A stretch of 64,000 bases of DNA from Bradyrhizobium australiense (GCF_013114825.1 NZ_JAAVLX010000003.1:558001-622000); one strand, 5' to 3'; shown: positions 17,482-25,913, counted from the stretch's first letter. The notes: a model not told the origin generated them from the sequence alone. Translations and numbers: made by a program.

Positions 17482-18182
17482 TGTTGCGCAGGTGTTCGGG
17501 CATTACGGCAGCAGCGCTGACGGCGCTGCTCGCGCTTGCGCCGCACGTGGTGGCGCAAGATGCTTCGACCCTGAAGAAAGACATGATCGGGCAGTGGGAA
17601 CTTGCGACCACCGAGCGCAGCAAGACTTGCGTCATCACGATGAAGGGTGATGCGACGCCACAAGGGCTCAAGCTCGAGCTTGAGCCCGGCTGCGCCAAGG
17701 CATTGCCGTTCACCAAGCACATCACCGCCTGGAATATTAAGGGGCTGGATATCGTGCGGCTGCAGGATGCGGCCGGCCAGCCGGTGATCGACTTCACCGA
17801 GGTCGAGAGCGGCATTTTCGAAGGCCTGCGGACCGGCGAGGGCGTCTATATCCTGCAGAACCTCGCCGCCGCCCGCTCGCTCGCCAAGTCGATGGACCAG
17901 ATGATCGGCGACTGGTCGATGGTCCGCGGCAACGGCCAGACGGTCTGCGGCCTGACGCTGACCAACACCGAAGCGACCGGCGATAATTTCCAGGTGTTCC
18001 TGAAGCCGAAATGCGATCCGGCGGTTGCGGCCTTTGCGCCAAACCAGTGGCGGCTGGAGCGCGGGCAGATGATTTTGATGTCGGCCAGGGGCGAAACCTG
18101 GCAGTTCGAGGCCGACGACAATGCGCAGTGGCGGCGGGTGCCTGATACCGCCGATCCCCTGATCATGATCCGGGGACAGTAG
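17481..18182 (+). CDS. Exported AprI/Inh-family protein with two Inh-like domains
   Basis: The 233-residue product starts at the last base of the dehydrogenase stop and has a signal peptide (TALLALAPHVVA). Two related halves follow, each with the Inh pattern of a Trp-containing start (MIGQWELATTERSKTC at about 35, MIGDWSMVRGNGQTVC at about 140), a conserved Cys pair and a final hydrophobic strand. Inh-domain proteins include periplasmic inhibitors of serralysin-type metalloproteases, but no such protease gene is nearby, so the job here is open. Its place at the end of an importer operon is unusual. Confidence 0.75.
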   Translation: MLRRCSGITAAALTALLALAPHVVAQDASTLKKDMIGQWELATTERSKTCVITMKGDATPQGLKLELEPGCAKALPFTKHITAWNIKGLDIVRLQDAAGQPVIDFTEVESGIFEGLRTGEGVYILQNLAAARSLAKSMDQMIGDWSMVRGNGQTVCGLTLTNTEATGDNFQVFLKPKCDPAVAAFAPNQWRLERGQMILMSARGETWQFEADDNAQWRRVPDTADPLIMIRGQ

Positions 18183-18205
18183 CTTCCAGCTGTCGGTATC
18201 GTGAA

Positions 18206-18718
18206 CTAGCGGCCGATCACTCCGGCAATCTGGGACGCGACCTGCTCGGCGAGCATGTGATAGCCCTCCGGGGTCAGATGCTGGCCGTCAGGCTGATGCG
18301 GCAATCCCCTGAATGCGCTGTTTGGAATCATGATCACCGGGATGCCACGGCCACTCAGCCGGCTTTGAATTTCCGATGTCCGATCGGGCGAGCCCTTGCG
18401 GCGGTCGTTGCCGCCTGGCTGCAGGATGACGGCGCTGGTCCCTTTCGGTATGGCCTGGTCCAGACGTCGCAACATGCCTTCCGTGGTGTCGCCGTTTATG
18501 CCGGCGTTCACAACACGGATGTTGGCGCCCTTGGCCCGCAATATCGCCTCGAGTTGCGCGGGGTAGGCCTGAGCGCGCGCTACCCCCTTGCCATAGGTAT
18601 TACTGGCGCCAAGCGCCACGATGGTGGCGGCACTGGCCGGCGCTGTTACGAAAATGAAGCTGGCCGCCGCGATTGCCAGGGACTCCAGGACGCCAAGCCG
18701 AAATGGGCCCGATTTCAT
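18206..18718 (-). CDS. Exported SGNH/GDSL-type hydrolase
   Basis: The 170-residue protein from ATG 18718 (strong AGGGGAG site) has a signal peptide ending in PASAA. SGNH blocks are all recognisable: block I ALGASNTYG (Ser nucleophile retained, but Ala instead of Asp in the GDS motif), block II Gly in NAGINGDTT, block III LQPGGND with Asn, and block V DGQHLTPEGY with the catalytic Asp and His. It resembles the arylesterase/TesA-like group, which would act on acyl esters in the periplasm. The substrate is unknown. It is convergent with the Inh-domain gene. Confidence 0.87.
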   Translation of the reverse strand: MKSGPFRLGVLESLAIAAASFIFVTAPASAATIVALGASNTYGKGVARAQAYPAQLEAILRAKGANIRVVNAGINGDTTEGMLRRLDQAIPKGTSAVILQPGGNDRRKGSPDRTSEIQSRLSGRGIPVIMIPNSAFRGLPHQPDGQHLTPEGYHMLAEQVASQIAGVIGR

Positions 18719-18822
18719 ACTTGCTCCCCTGCGCATCGGTCAGGACCCAACAGGGCCAGTATCCCCCCGCGCAACATATGAGCAACCATCCTGGGGAAGC
18801 CGGACGAAATTAATTCAGGGCC

Positions 18823-20055
18823 ATGTCGATCCGGCGCCTGATCACGGGATTGTCGCGAATGCTGCGCGACGTGCCGTTAGCGGAGGATCTGACCCAGGAA
18901 GCCTTGGTCGCGGCGCTGGAGCATTGGCCCGCCAGCGGCGTGCCGGAGAAGCCCGGGGCATGGCTGATGGCGCTGGCCAAGCGCCGTGCGCTGGATCATC
19001 TGCGCCGCCGCAGCATGCTCGCGCGCAAGCATGAAATGCTGACGCGCGATCTCGAGCAGGAGCAACAGGCGATGCCGGATCCGCACGCCGCACTCGACGA
19101 CGATATCGGCGACGAATTGCTGCGGCTGATATTCACCGCCTGCCATCCGAGACTCTCGCGCGAAGCCCGCGCGGCGCTGGCCCTCCGGATGATCTGCGGG
19201 CTGACCACCGAAGAGATCGCGCGCGCCTTCCTGCAGCCGGAAGCGACCATTGCCCGGCGCATCGTGCGCGCCAAGCGGACGCTGTCGGAATCCGGGCTTG
19301 CCTATGAAACCCCGCGCGGCGAGCAGCTTTCGGAACGGCTCGCCTCGGTGCTGGAGGTCGTCTATCTCATCTTCAACGAGGGCTATACGGCCGCCCGCGG
19401 CGATGAATGGCTGCGGCCTCAGCTCTGCAACGACGCGCTGCGCATGGGCCGGGTGCTGACGCTGGTCGCGCCGAAGGAAGCCGAGGCCCACGGCCTGCTC
19501 GCGCTGATGGAGCTGAATGCCTCGCGCATCGCGGCGCGCACCGACGCAGCCGGCGATCCGATCCTCTTGATGGACCAGAACCGCGCACTGTGGGACCGTC
19601 TTCAGATCCGCCGTGGCTTGCTGGCGCTGGTCCGGGCCTGCGAACTCGGCGGCGGGCGCGGCTTCTACACGCTGCAGGCGGCGATCGTCGCCTGTCACGC
19701 CAGAGCCGCTACACCTGATGAAACCGAGTGGCCGCGTATCGCAAAACTCTACGCCAAACTTGGCGCGCTGGTGCACTCGCCGATCATCGAACTCAACCGC
19801 GCTGTGGCGATCGGTATGGCCGAGGGGCCGGCGGCCGCGCTCGCGATCGTGGACGGATTGGCTGGGGAGCCCGCGCTGAAAACCTATCACCTCTTCCCAA
19901 GCGTCCGCGGCGATCTGCTGCACAAACTCGGCCGTGTTGTAGAAGCCCGCGCTGCGTTCGAGCTCGCGTCAATGCTTGCGACCAACAAGCGCGAACGCGA
20001 GTTGTTGCGGCGGCGGGCCACTGAGATGAGCAGTGGCGCGCCCGAGCCGTCCTGA
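18823..20055 (+). CDS. ECF42-type RNA polymerase sigma factor with C-terminal extension
   Basis: A 410-residue protein: sigma region 2 near the N-terminus (DVPLAEDLTQEALVAALEHWP), region 4 at about 105-165 (LALRMICGLTTEEIARAFLQPEATIARRI), and a long C-terminal helical TPR-like domain of about 230 residues (DUF6596), the ECF42 layout. These sigma factors respond to unknown signals and usually lie beside a DGPF/YCII gene; none is here. A stop codon lies four codons upstream of ATG 18823, so the start is fixed and the N-terminus is about ten residues shorter than typical. The 3' end is two bases from the converging ABM gene. Confidence 0.87.
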   Translation: MSIRRLITGLSRMLRDVPLAEDLTQEALVAALEHWPASGVPEKPGAWLMALAKRRALDHLRRRSMLARKHEMLTRDLEQEQQAMPDPHAALDDDIGDELLRLIFTACHPRLSREARAALALRMICGLTTEEIARAFLQPEATIARRIVRAKRTLSESGLAYETPRGEQLSERLASVLEVVYLIFNEGYTAARGDEWLRPQLCNDALRMGRVLTLVAPKEAEAHGLLALMELNASRIAARTDAAGDPILLMDQNRALWDRLQIRRGLLALVRACELGGGRGFYTLQAAIVACHARAATPDETEWPRIAKLYAKLGALVHSPIIELNRAVAIGMAEGPAAALAIVDGLAGEPALKTYHLFPSVRGDLLHKLGRVVEARAAFELASMLATNKRERELLRRRATEMSSGAPEPS

Positions 20056-20057
20056 TG

Positions 20058-20369
20058 TCAGATGAACCGGAACTGCGACCGCTCGCGCTTGGCGAGTTTC
20101 GGAATCGCCTGCCCGAGAATGATGTTCTTGAAGTGCTCCGTCTGCTGATGCTCGGCGAAGGCCGTTTCGCCTGCGAAGACCTCGTAAAAGAAGAACTCCC
20201 GCGGCTTTGCGATGTTCTGGTGAATCTGGAACTCTCTGACGCCGGACTCACGCTGCGCCTGCGGCAAGAAATCTTTCAGAAGCTCCGCGACGCTAGCTTC
20301 TTCGCCCGAATTGACTTCCCAGAACGCGGTGACGACGAGGTTCTGGTTTGCGTTGTTTGTGGTGGCCAT
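20058..20369 (-). CDS. Antibiotic biosynthesis monooxygenase (ABM) domain protein
   Basis: The 103-residue product from ATG 20369 (AGGAGAAC site) has the small dimeric alpha+beta barrel pattern of the ABM family, with a first strand VVTAFWEV, GVREFQIHQN and FFYEVFAGETAFAEHQQTEHF. Members include heme-degrading and quinone-handling proteins; this one is probably cytosolic with an undetermined substrate, perhaps in stress defence. Confidence 0.8.
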   Translation of the reverse strand: MATTNNANQNLVVTAFWEVNSGEEASVAELLKDFLPQAQRESGVREFQIHQNIAKPREFFFYEVFAGETAFAEHQQTEHFKNIILGQAIPKLAKRERSQFRFI

Positions 20370-20544
20370 GGTGTTCTCCTGTGAAATATCCAGCACGTGC
20401 TCGTTGAGCGGCGATGCGGCTCACAATGGCCGATCTTGCGACAATAATGGTTCGATGCAGGACGAACGATGATGTCAATCTCAAAGCCGGAACCTGTTTG
20501 ACCATGCGCGCGTTTCCCGGTGATCACCTGCCTGGAGCAGCCGC

Positions 20545-20922
20545 ATGGCCAAAAAGACCGTGCTCGCCATCGGTATCGAGCCTTCCCTGGTCGACTTCAG
20601 CGCCTTTCCGGGGCTCACGGCCGAACTGGTGACGAGCTATATTGCAGCTCAGATCGAGCAGCTTCGCGCGATGGGTTATGAGGCCGATAGCTGCCTGATC
20701 GATCTCGGCGAGACCGCCGAAGCCGTCGCGGCAGCGGCGCTGGGCGCAAAGCATTATGACTGCGTCGTGATCGGCGCCGGACTGCGGGAGCCACGAGAGC
20801 GGCTGCACTTGTTCGAGCGGATCATCAATCTGGTTCATCTCGCCGCGCCGCAAACGCGCATCTGCTTCAACACCACGCCGGCCGATACCACCGAGGCGGT
20901 GCAACGATGGGTCGCGCCGTGA
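20545..20922 (+). CDS. Conserved hypothetical protein
   Basis: The 125-residue frame has a proper CTGGAGCAG ribosome site. Alternating hydrophobic strands and helices (VLAIGIEPSLVDF, YDCVVIGAGL, RICFNTTPADTT) suggest an alpha/beta fold of the Rossmann type. No signal peptide or membrane helix is visible, and no family is recognised. It is convergent with the TetR gene 12 bases away. Confidence 0.68.
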   Translation: MAKKTVLAIGIEPSLVDFSAFPGLTAELVTSYIAAQIEQLRAMGYEADSCLIDLGETAEAVAAAALGAKHYDCVVIGAGLREPRERLHLFERIINLVHLAAPQTRICFNTTPADTTEAVQRWVAP

Positions 20923-20934
20923 GCGCGCTTGCGC

Positions 20935-21543
20935 TCAAGTCGTGCGGAAGGCGCCGAGCAGGCTGCCGATGATCTTTTGGCCGCGGGCGCGGAGCCTCTT
21001 CGGATTCTCTGCGCCCGGCAGCAACAGCGCCACCTCGCAGATCATGGCATCGACCATCCGGCTCAAGAGCTCGATGTCCTCGAAATCCAGTTCGCCCTGT
21101 CGCTTTAGCGCGTTGAGCGTCGCAGTGAGCAGGGCCATCGGATGGGCTTCCTCGATCTCCCGGTAGCGCGTTTGGCCGAGCACGGCCGGAGCTTCCTGGA
21201 TGACGATGCGCGCATAGGCCGGTTCGAGACAGACGTCGAGATAGGCTTCGATGCCCTCGGTCAGGCGGTCCCATACCTTGCGCTGCGTCTTTGCCCGCGC
21301 CTCGATCTTTGCGGCGGCCTCGATCTGCACGGCGACGACCACGGCGTCGAACAGCGCCTTTTTGTCCTCGAAGTGGTGATAGAAGGCGCCCCGCGTCACC
21401 CGCGCGGCGCGCGAGATCGCCTCGATCCCCGCCGCCTGATAGCCCTCGCTCGCAAAAATCTCCCGGCCGGCGGCCAGCAGCGCCTGCCTCGTGGTCTCCG
21501 TGTATTCCTCGCGGCGGGTTCGTTCACGTCCAGCTTCCTGCAT
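20935..21543 (-). CDS. TetR/AcrR family transcriptional regulator
   Basis: The 202-residue protein has the N-terminal TetR helix-turn-helix (LLAAGREIFASEGYQAAGIEAI, RVTRGAFYHHFEDKKALFDAV) and a ligand-binding C-terminal domain. The start may be GTG 21558 or ATG 21543; the second is used because family homology starts there. It is divergent from the SnoaL/DUF3237 genes over a gap holding a promoter and a palindrome, the usual autoregulated repressor layout. The ligand is unknown. Confidence 0.9.
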   Translation of the reverse strand: MQEAGRERTRREEYTETTRQALLAAGREIFASEGYQAAGIEAISRAARVTRGAFYHHFEDKKALFDAVVVAVQIEAAAKIEARAKTQRKVWDRLTEGIEAYLDVCLEPAYARIVIQEAPAVLGQTRYREIEEAHPMALLTATLNALKRQGELDFEDIELLSRMVDAMICEVALLLPGAENPKRLRARGQKIIGSLLGAFRTT

Positions 21544-21558
21544 GCTCCGAAATACCAC

Positions 21559-21603
21559 TTGACGCTTACGATCCTATAAACATATAACATACATACGGTA
21601 TGT
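21559..21603 (+). promoter_or_regulatory. Putative promoter with TetR operator candidate
   Basis: TTGACG (21559-21564) and TATAAC (21583-21588) with an 18-base spacer make a sigma-70-like plus-strand promoter. A perfect palindrome ACATAC-G-GTATGT (21591-21603) covers the expected transcription start, where a repressor would block initiation; the gap is AT-rich compared with the surroundings. Confidence 0.5.
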
Positions 21604-21660
21604 AAAAAACCTTTGGTATGGTTTCGGCCGTGCCGCCCATTAATTCGTTGGAGGAGGGGC

Positions 21661-22218
21661 ATGAACGGCGATCGAATGTTCGAACTCGCGCAGGCATTGG
21701 CAGTCGCAAAGAGCCGTCAGGACGTGCCGGCGGCGTTAAAGGTTCTTCACGAAGACATGCAGCTGGAAGCGCCAGCCTTCGGCACCAGCGCCCGCGGGCT
21801 TGCCGAAAACGAGAAAGTGCTGACCCGGTTCTTCGCCTCGTTCCCCGATTACAACGTCGCCCTGGAGGGCCACGCCGCCAATGACGATACACTTGTCTGC
21901 TGGGGCCGCGTCCAGATGACCATGACCGGCGATCGTTTCGGCATGGTGCCAAACGGCAGGCGCGCTGATCTTCCCGTGTTCATCCAGTTTGCGTTCAAGG
22001 ACGACCGGATCGTCCGAGAGCGATTTGTCTTCGACCTCGCCGAACTCTGCGCCCAGTCCGGCGTCTCGACGGACACGGTACGCCGCAAGATCTTTGGCAT
22101 GTCGGCGTCCGGCAGCTTGCCGCCGAATGACTCTTATTGCGTTGCGAACAGGACCCCAGATGACAGTAGATCCGCGGGTGAAACCCGTCGCCGCGATCAG
22201 GACGGCACCATTGTTTGA
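21661..22218 (+). CDS. SnoaL-like / ester-cyclase-like protein
   Basis: The 185-residue protein has a SnoaL-type alpha+beta cone pattern from about residue 5 to 140 (ALKVLHEDMQLEAPAFGT, AENEKVLTRFFASFPDYNVALEG, HAANDDTLVCWGRVQMT, ADLPVFIQFAFKDDRIVRERFVFDLAEL). Members bind or isomerise small ring compounds. The start ATG 21661 has a strong GGAGGAGGGG site. The last 38 or so residues are basic and unlike the family, and 59 bases overlap the DUF3237 gene, so the reading-frame end may have shifted. Confidence 0.77.
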   Translation: MNGDRMFELAQALAVAKSRQDVPAALKVLHEDMQLEAPAFGTSARGLAENEKVLTRFFASFPDYNVALEGHAANDDTLVCWGRVQMTMTGDRFGMVPNGRRADLPVFIQFAFKDDRIVRERFVFDLAELCAQSGVSTDTVRRKIFGMSASGSLPPNDSYCVANRTPDDSRSAGETRRRDQDGTIV

Positions 22219-22654
22219 CATCGTCGTCGATCTCAATCCCAGGCTGAACATTGGCGATGGCCCGCTTGGCCGCCGCATCCTGTTCGGAGCGGCCGGTGGA
22301 ACCTTCGAAGGTCCCAGGCTGCGCGGCAAGGTGGTCCCCGGCGGCGGCGACTGGGCGTTGTTTCGCGCTGATGGCGCGATGTCGCTCGACGTCCGCCTGA
22401 CGTTACGCACGCATGACGGCGCGCTGGTGCACATGACCTATGGCGGTCGCTGGCTTACGCCGCCCGAATTGCGGTCAGAAATGGCTGATCCCGCGAAACG
22501 ATATCAGATCGACCCGTCGCGCTATTACTTCCGGACCAATCCGCTGTTCGAAACGGGGGCCGAGCAATATGCCTGGATGAACGACATCGTCTGCGTCGGA
22601 TCGGGATATCTGGTCGAGGGCGGTATCGCCTATAATATTTCCCAGATCGTCTGA
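22160..22654 (+). CDS. DUF3237 domain-containing protein
   Basis: The 164-residue protein shows the DUF3237 layout: FDIVVDLNPRLNIGDGPLGRR, then GGTFEGPRLRGKVVPGGGDW and YYFRTNPLFETGAEQYAWMNDIVCVGSG near the end. The family is an uncharacterised beta-barrel type often coupled to aromatic or steroid metabolism genes. ATG 22160 with AGGA upstream lies inside the SnoaL gene; the overlap points to coupled translation. Together with the TetR gene it forms a likely small-molecule-inducible pair. Confidence 0.87.
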   Translation: MTVDPRVKPVAAIRTAPLFDIVVDLNPRLNIGDGPLGRRILFGAAGGTFEGPRLRGKVVPGGGDWALFRADGAMSLDVRLTLRTHDGALVHMTYGGRWLTPPELRSEMADPAKRYQIDPSRYYFRTNPLFETGAEQYAWMNDIVCVGSGYLVEGGIAYNISQIV

Positions 22655-22661
22655 CGCATGT

Positions 22662-23345
22662 TCACGCGGCTGGAAGCGATCCGCGCTGACGGATGATCGT
22701 CCAGATCCAGGCCATAGCGGTAAGCGCCACGGCGCCATAAGGAGCCCAGGCTTGCGGCTCTCCCATCGTCGCAAGGGTCATGCCGCTCATGAGGCACCAG
22801 AGAACGGGGATTGGCAGCAACCATGGCAACAGCCTGCCGCGGGCGAGGAGCACAACGCCGAGCGTCGCAATCGCCATCGGATCCGGCGCGATGCCAAAGA
22901 CCTCGGACGCGGCCCAGCCGCGTCCCTGCAGCGGCGCAAGCAAGGGCTGTCCGGCGATCGCGAAGCCAAGGATGAGATACCCGATCCAACCGGCAGGCCG
23001 GCGCCGGTCGAAAGCGAGACCATCGAGCAACGATGAGGCAAGGAGCAATGCGCCCTCAACGAAAAATCCCGGCGCGATATAGGCGGCAGCCCAGTTGATG
23101 GTCGCGTAGCGGCTCCACAGGAAGGACCACCCGACGAAGATCCAGAGGATCGCCAGGATAAGTGCGATCCAGCGCGCCCAGGTTTCCGGCCGCCACGCGA
23201 TCAGCAGGATGATGAGGAGGCCGGTGGCGAGCGTCACGACGTGTAGAGGCCAGAGCGTCGCATTGTGTAATTCGAACATGCGCCAGTAGACGCGTGGCGA
23301 AAACAGCAGGAAATCCTCCGCCCGATAGGTCCACCACTCCGACAT
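22662..23345 (-). CDS. DUF6064 family membrane protein
   Basis: The 227-residue protein has about six to seven hydrophobic helices and starts with a SEWWTYRAEDFLLFSPRVYW segment typical of the family. Its start shares one base with the stop of the aldo-keto reductase gene (TGATG), so the two are coupled. No function is known. It ends 8 bases from the DUF3237 stop (convergent). Confidence 0.72.
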   Translation of the reverse strand: MSEWWTYRAEDFLLFSPRVYWRMFELHNATLWPLHVVTLATGLLIILLIAWRPETWARWIALILAILWIFVGWSFLWSRYATINWAAAYIAPGFFVEGALLLASSLLDGLAFDRRRPAGWIGYLILGFAIAGQPLLAPLQGRGWAASEVFGIAPDPMAIATLGVVLLARGRLLPWLLPIPVLWCLMSGMTLATMGEPQAWAPYGAVALTAMAWIWTIIRQRGSLPAA

Positions 23346-24262
23346 CAAAGCGCCTGCACGTGAGCCGCGATGCGCTGCCGCGTGGCCGGATCAGGCATCG
23401 TTCCGGCGGCGGCCGAGAGGTTTTCACGCACATGGTCGACGCGGGTGGTCGCCGGAATTGCGACGGTGACGGCTGGGTGAGACAGGATGAACTTCAGCAT
23501 TAGCTGCGCCCAGCTCGACACCCCGAGTTCGGCCGCCCATTCTGGCAGCGGCTTGTTCTTGAGGCGCTGGGTCAGTTCGCCCTGCCGGAACGGCCGGTTG
23601 ACGATCACGGCGATGCCGCGCTCTGCCGCCAGTGGCAATAGCCGCGCCTCCGCCTCGCGATCAACGACATTGTAGGAGAACTGCACGAAATCGACGGGCT
23701 CGTTCCGCATGATCTGTTCGAGAAGATCATGACGGCGGCCTTCTGACGTGGTGATTCCAACGTAACGCACCGCACCGGCCGACTTCATCGGGAAAAGCAT
23801 CTGCAGATGCGGCTTCCAGGCGAGGAGGTTGTGAACCTGAACGAGGTCAAACTTCGGCACACCCCAGAAGCGGCGCGATTGCTCGATCTGGGCTGAACCC
23901 GCCGTTGCCGAGAAGGTCCATACTTTTTCGGCCGAGAATAGCGCAGGAGGTCGTCCGAGTTTTTGAAGGCCGTAGCCGACCACTGGCTGCGACGAGCCAT
24001 ACATGGGAGAGGAGTCGATCATGCGGCCGCCCGCCTCGAAGAAGGCGGCCATGACATCAGCGCATTCGTCCCGGAGCACCGGATCGTTGCCGACGTTGAA
24101 GGTGATCCAGGTCCCCAGCCCGACCATCGGCATCTCCTCGCCGGTTGAAGGTATTTGACGCCGGCCGGGCTGGTCTTGCTGCGCATGGAGCGAGATTGGC
24201 AAGAGCGCGGCAGCGGCCGTTGCCAACGAGGTCTGCACGAAGGTTCGGCGTGTCGTCTGCAT
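23345..24262 (-). CDS. Aldo/keto reductase with twin-arginine signal
   Basis: The 305-residue protein has a Tat signal (RRTFVQTSLATAAAALLP) and a TIM-barrel aldo/keto reductase domain. The catalytic set is Asp and Tyr in DSSPMYGSS, Lys in SAEKVW and His in VQVHNLL. Reductases of this kind use NADPH; export through Tat would place it in the periplasm, which is unusual because NADPH is not available there, so the protein may instead use another donor or be retained. ATG 24262 was chosen over longer starts because GGAG lies 6 bases before it. Confidence 0.85.
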   Translation of the reverse strand: MQTTRRTFVQTSLATAAAALLPISLHAQQDQPGRRQIPSTGEEMPMVGLGTWITFNVGNDPVLRDECADVMAAFFEAGGRMIDSSPMYGSSQPVVGYGLQKLGRPPALFSAEKVWTFSATAGSAQIEQSRRFWGVPKFDLVQVHNLLAWKPHLQMLFPMKSAGAVRYVGITTSEGRRHDLLEQIMRNEPVDFVQFSYNVVDREAEARLLPLAAERGIAVIVNRPFRQGELTQRLKNKPLPEWAAELGVSSWAQLMLKFILSHPAVTVAIPATTRVDHVRENLSAAAGTMPDPATRQRIAAHVQAL

Positions 24263-24416
24263 CCGGCGCTCCATCATGGCGGCGGCAAACTGGCCGCGTA
24301 GCAAATGCGCGGAGCAACGCCCCACCAGCTTCGCAACATGAAATTGCCGATCACGGCACTGGACTAAATATGCAGGCGTGCGCCGCCCTCAATCCACGAT
24401 GGACAGCCAAAAATTG

Positions 24417-25130
24417 CTAGATCAGCTTCAGTCCCCTCAAACTTGCGTGACCGTTCTTGCCGACGATGATGTGGTCGTGCACCGAAATGCCGAGCGGGGT
24501 GGCGATCTGGACGATCGCCTTTGTCATATGGATATCGGCCTGCGACGGCGTCGGATCGCCTGAGGGGTGATTGTGCACCAGGATCAGCGCGGTCGCCGAT
24601 AGTTCGAGCGCGCGCTTGATCACCTCGCGCGGATAGACCGGCGTGTGGTCGACGGTGCCGGTCTGCTGCACCTCGTCGGCGATTAGTTGATTGCGCTTGT
24701 CGAGGAACAGCAGGCGGAACTGCTCCTTGTCGGCGAATGCCATGCCGCTCCGGCAATAGTCGACCACGTCGTTCCAGGAGGAGAGCGCAACCTTGCGCTT
24801 GATCTCGCCCCTCGCGACCCGGCTCGCGGCGGCAGCGAGCAGCTTGATCTGGTTGATCGAGGCCTCGCCAATGCCATCGACCTCGCGCAGGCGCGCGACC
24901 GGGGCGTGGATGACTTCGGCGAACGAGCCGAATTTTTTCAACAGCGCTTTCGCCAGTGGCTTGGTGTCGCGCCGGGGCAGGGCCGGAAACAGTGCCATCT
25001 CCAGCAGTTCGTAATCACTCAGCGCCTCCGGCCCGGCGCCGTAAAACCGCTCACGCAGCCGCTCGCGATGGCCGTGGTAGTGCGGCTTGTCGCTGGCCGG
25101 GCTTTCTGTGGGATCGATCTTGGCGGACAT
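24417..25130 (-). CDS. radC: DNA repair-associated JAMM-domain protein RadC
   Basis: The 237-residue protein has a helix-hairpin-helix segment ([17 protein letters not shown], about 75-95) and a JAMM/MPN+ metal site with [14 protein letters not shown] and a preceding Glu, plus the terminal DHIIVG motif. The family was named for a recombination role that is not settled. ATG 25130 is used; a GTG at 25136 is possible. The gene stands alone between the aldo-keto reductase gene and a hypothetical gene. Confidence 0.93.
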   Translation of the reverse strand: MSAKIDPTESPASDKPHYHGHRERLRERFYGAGPEALSDYELLEMALFPALPRRDTKPLAKALLKKFGSFAEVIHAPVARLREVDGIGEASINQIKLLAAAASRVARGEIKRKVALSSWNDVVDYCRSGMAFADKEQFRLLFLDKRNQLIADEVQQTGTVDHTPVYPREVIKRALELSATALILVHNHPSGDPTPSQADIHMTKAIVQIATPLGISVHDHIIVGKNGHASLRGLKLI

Positions 25131-25236
25131 CGGCACAAATGTGCCGTGGACACGAATTTTTGCAACCGGGAAAATCGCAGTGATTGATTTCGCGACCGCT
25201 TTCGCCCAGTGGTAGGCATTCAGTTAAAACGCTGGA

Positions 25237-25791
25237 CTACGCTATCCTCGTCGCCGTCCTCGGATGCCCGCTCCTCTTGAGGTGAAATTCGCCGGTCAGC
25301 CGCCACGTCTGCCGCTCGTCCGCCGATTCGCGGCTGATCCAGTGCAGCGAATTGGCTTCGATCTCGGTGAAGCACCACTGGCAAATGGTGCCTGAGGCGT
25401 CGCGATATTCCTGCACGATGTCGTCGCCGACCTGCCGGCCGATCATCTGGTTGTATGACTGCCTCACCGGATCGACGAAAATGATCTGCCAGTTGTCCTG
25501 CCCGGGATCGTAGATCCGTAAAGTCGTGCCGTACATCCTGTCGCTCTCTCCGGCCGCACGCCCGGTTCGCGCGGGCACGATCCAGACGTCCTGGATCGCG
25601 CGGCCCTGCAGCGCCCAGCCGAAATGCACCTCGCAACTGGAATCGAAGCGCTCGCCGTTCGCGCGGTGCACCGTCACGGTGCCGTCCCATGCGCCGACGA
25701 ACCGGCCATACAGCATCATCTTGTCGGCGCGATCCGGCGCTGGACCGCTGCTGCATAGTGCCTCGGTGAATGAGAGGGCTTCACTGGCCAT
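25237..25791 (-). CDS. Conserved hypothetical protein, lipocalin-like
   Basis: The 184-residue product from ATG 25791 (GGAGAAC site) reads as an antiparallel beta protein: VGAWDGTVTVHRANGERF, VHFGWALQGRAIQDVWIVPA, TLRIYDPGQDNWQIIFVDP and WRLTGEFHLKRSG, similar to DUF1579-like or lipocalin-like small-ligand folds. There is no signal peptide. The ligand and role are unknown. Confidence 0.7.
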   Translation of the reverse strand: MASEALSFTEALCSSGPAPDRADKMMLYGRFVGAWDGTVTVHRANGERFDSSCEVHFGWALQGRAIQDVWIVPARTGRAAGESDRMYGTTLRIYDPGQDNWQIIFVDPVRQSYNQMIGRQVGDDIVQEYRDASGTICQWCFTEIEANSLHWISRESADERQTWRLTGEFHLKRSGHPRTATRIA

Positions 25792-25913
25792 AATGTTCTC
25801 CCGTCGAATTCGTACTCTTTGGGGAGATTTCGCAAATGAGGATGCGTACCGCTTGGAAAAAATTGCGGTTTAGTGGGCAAGCCGGATGGGGCCAAGCGTG
25901 GCCGATCTCTGAT

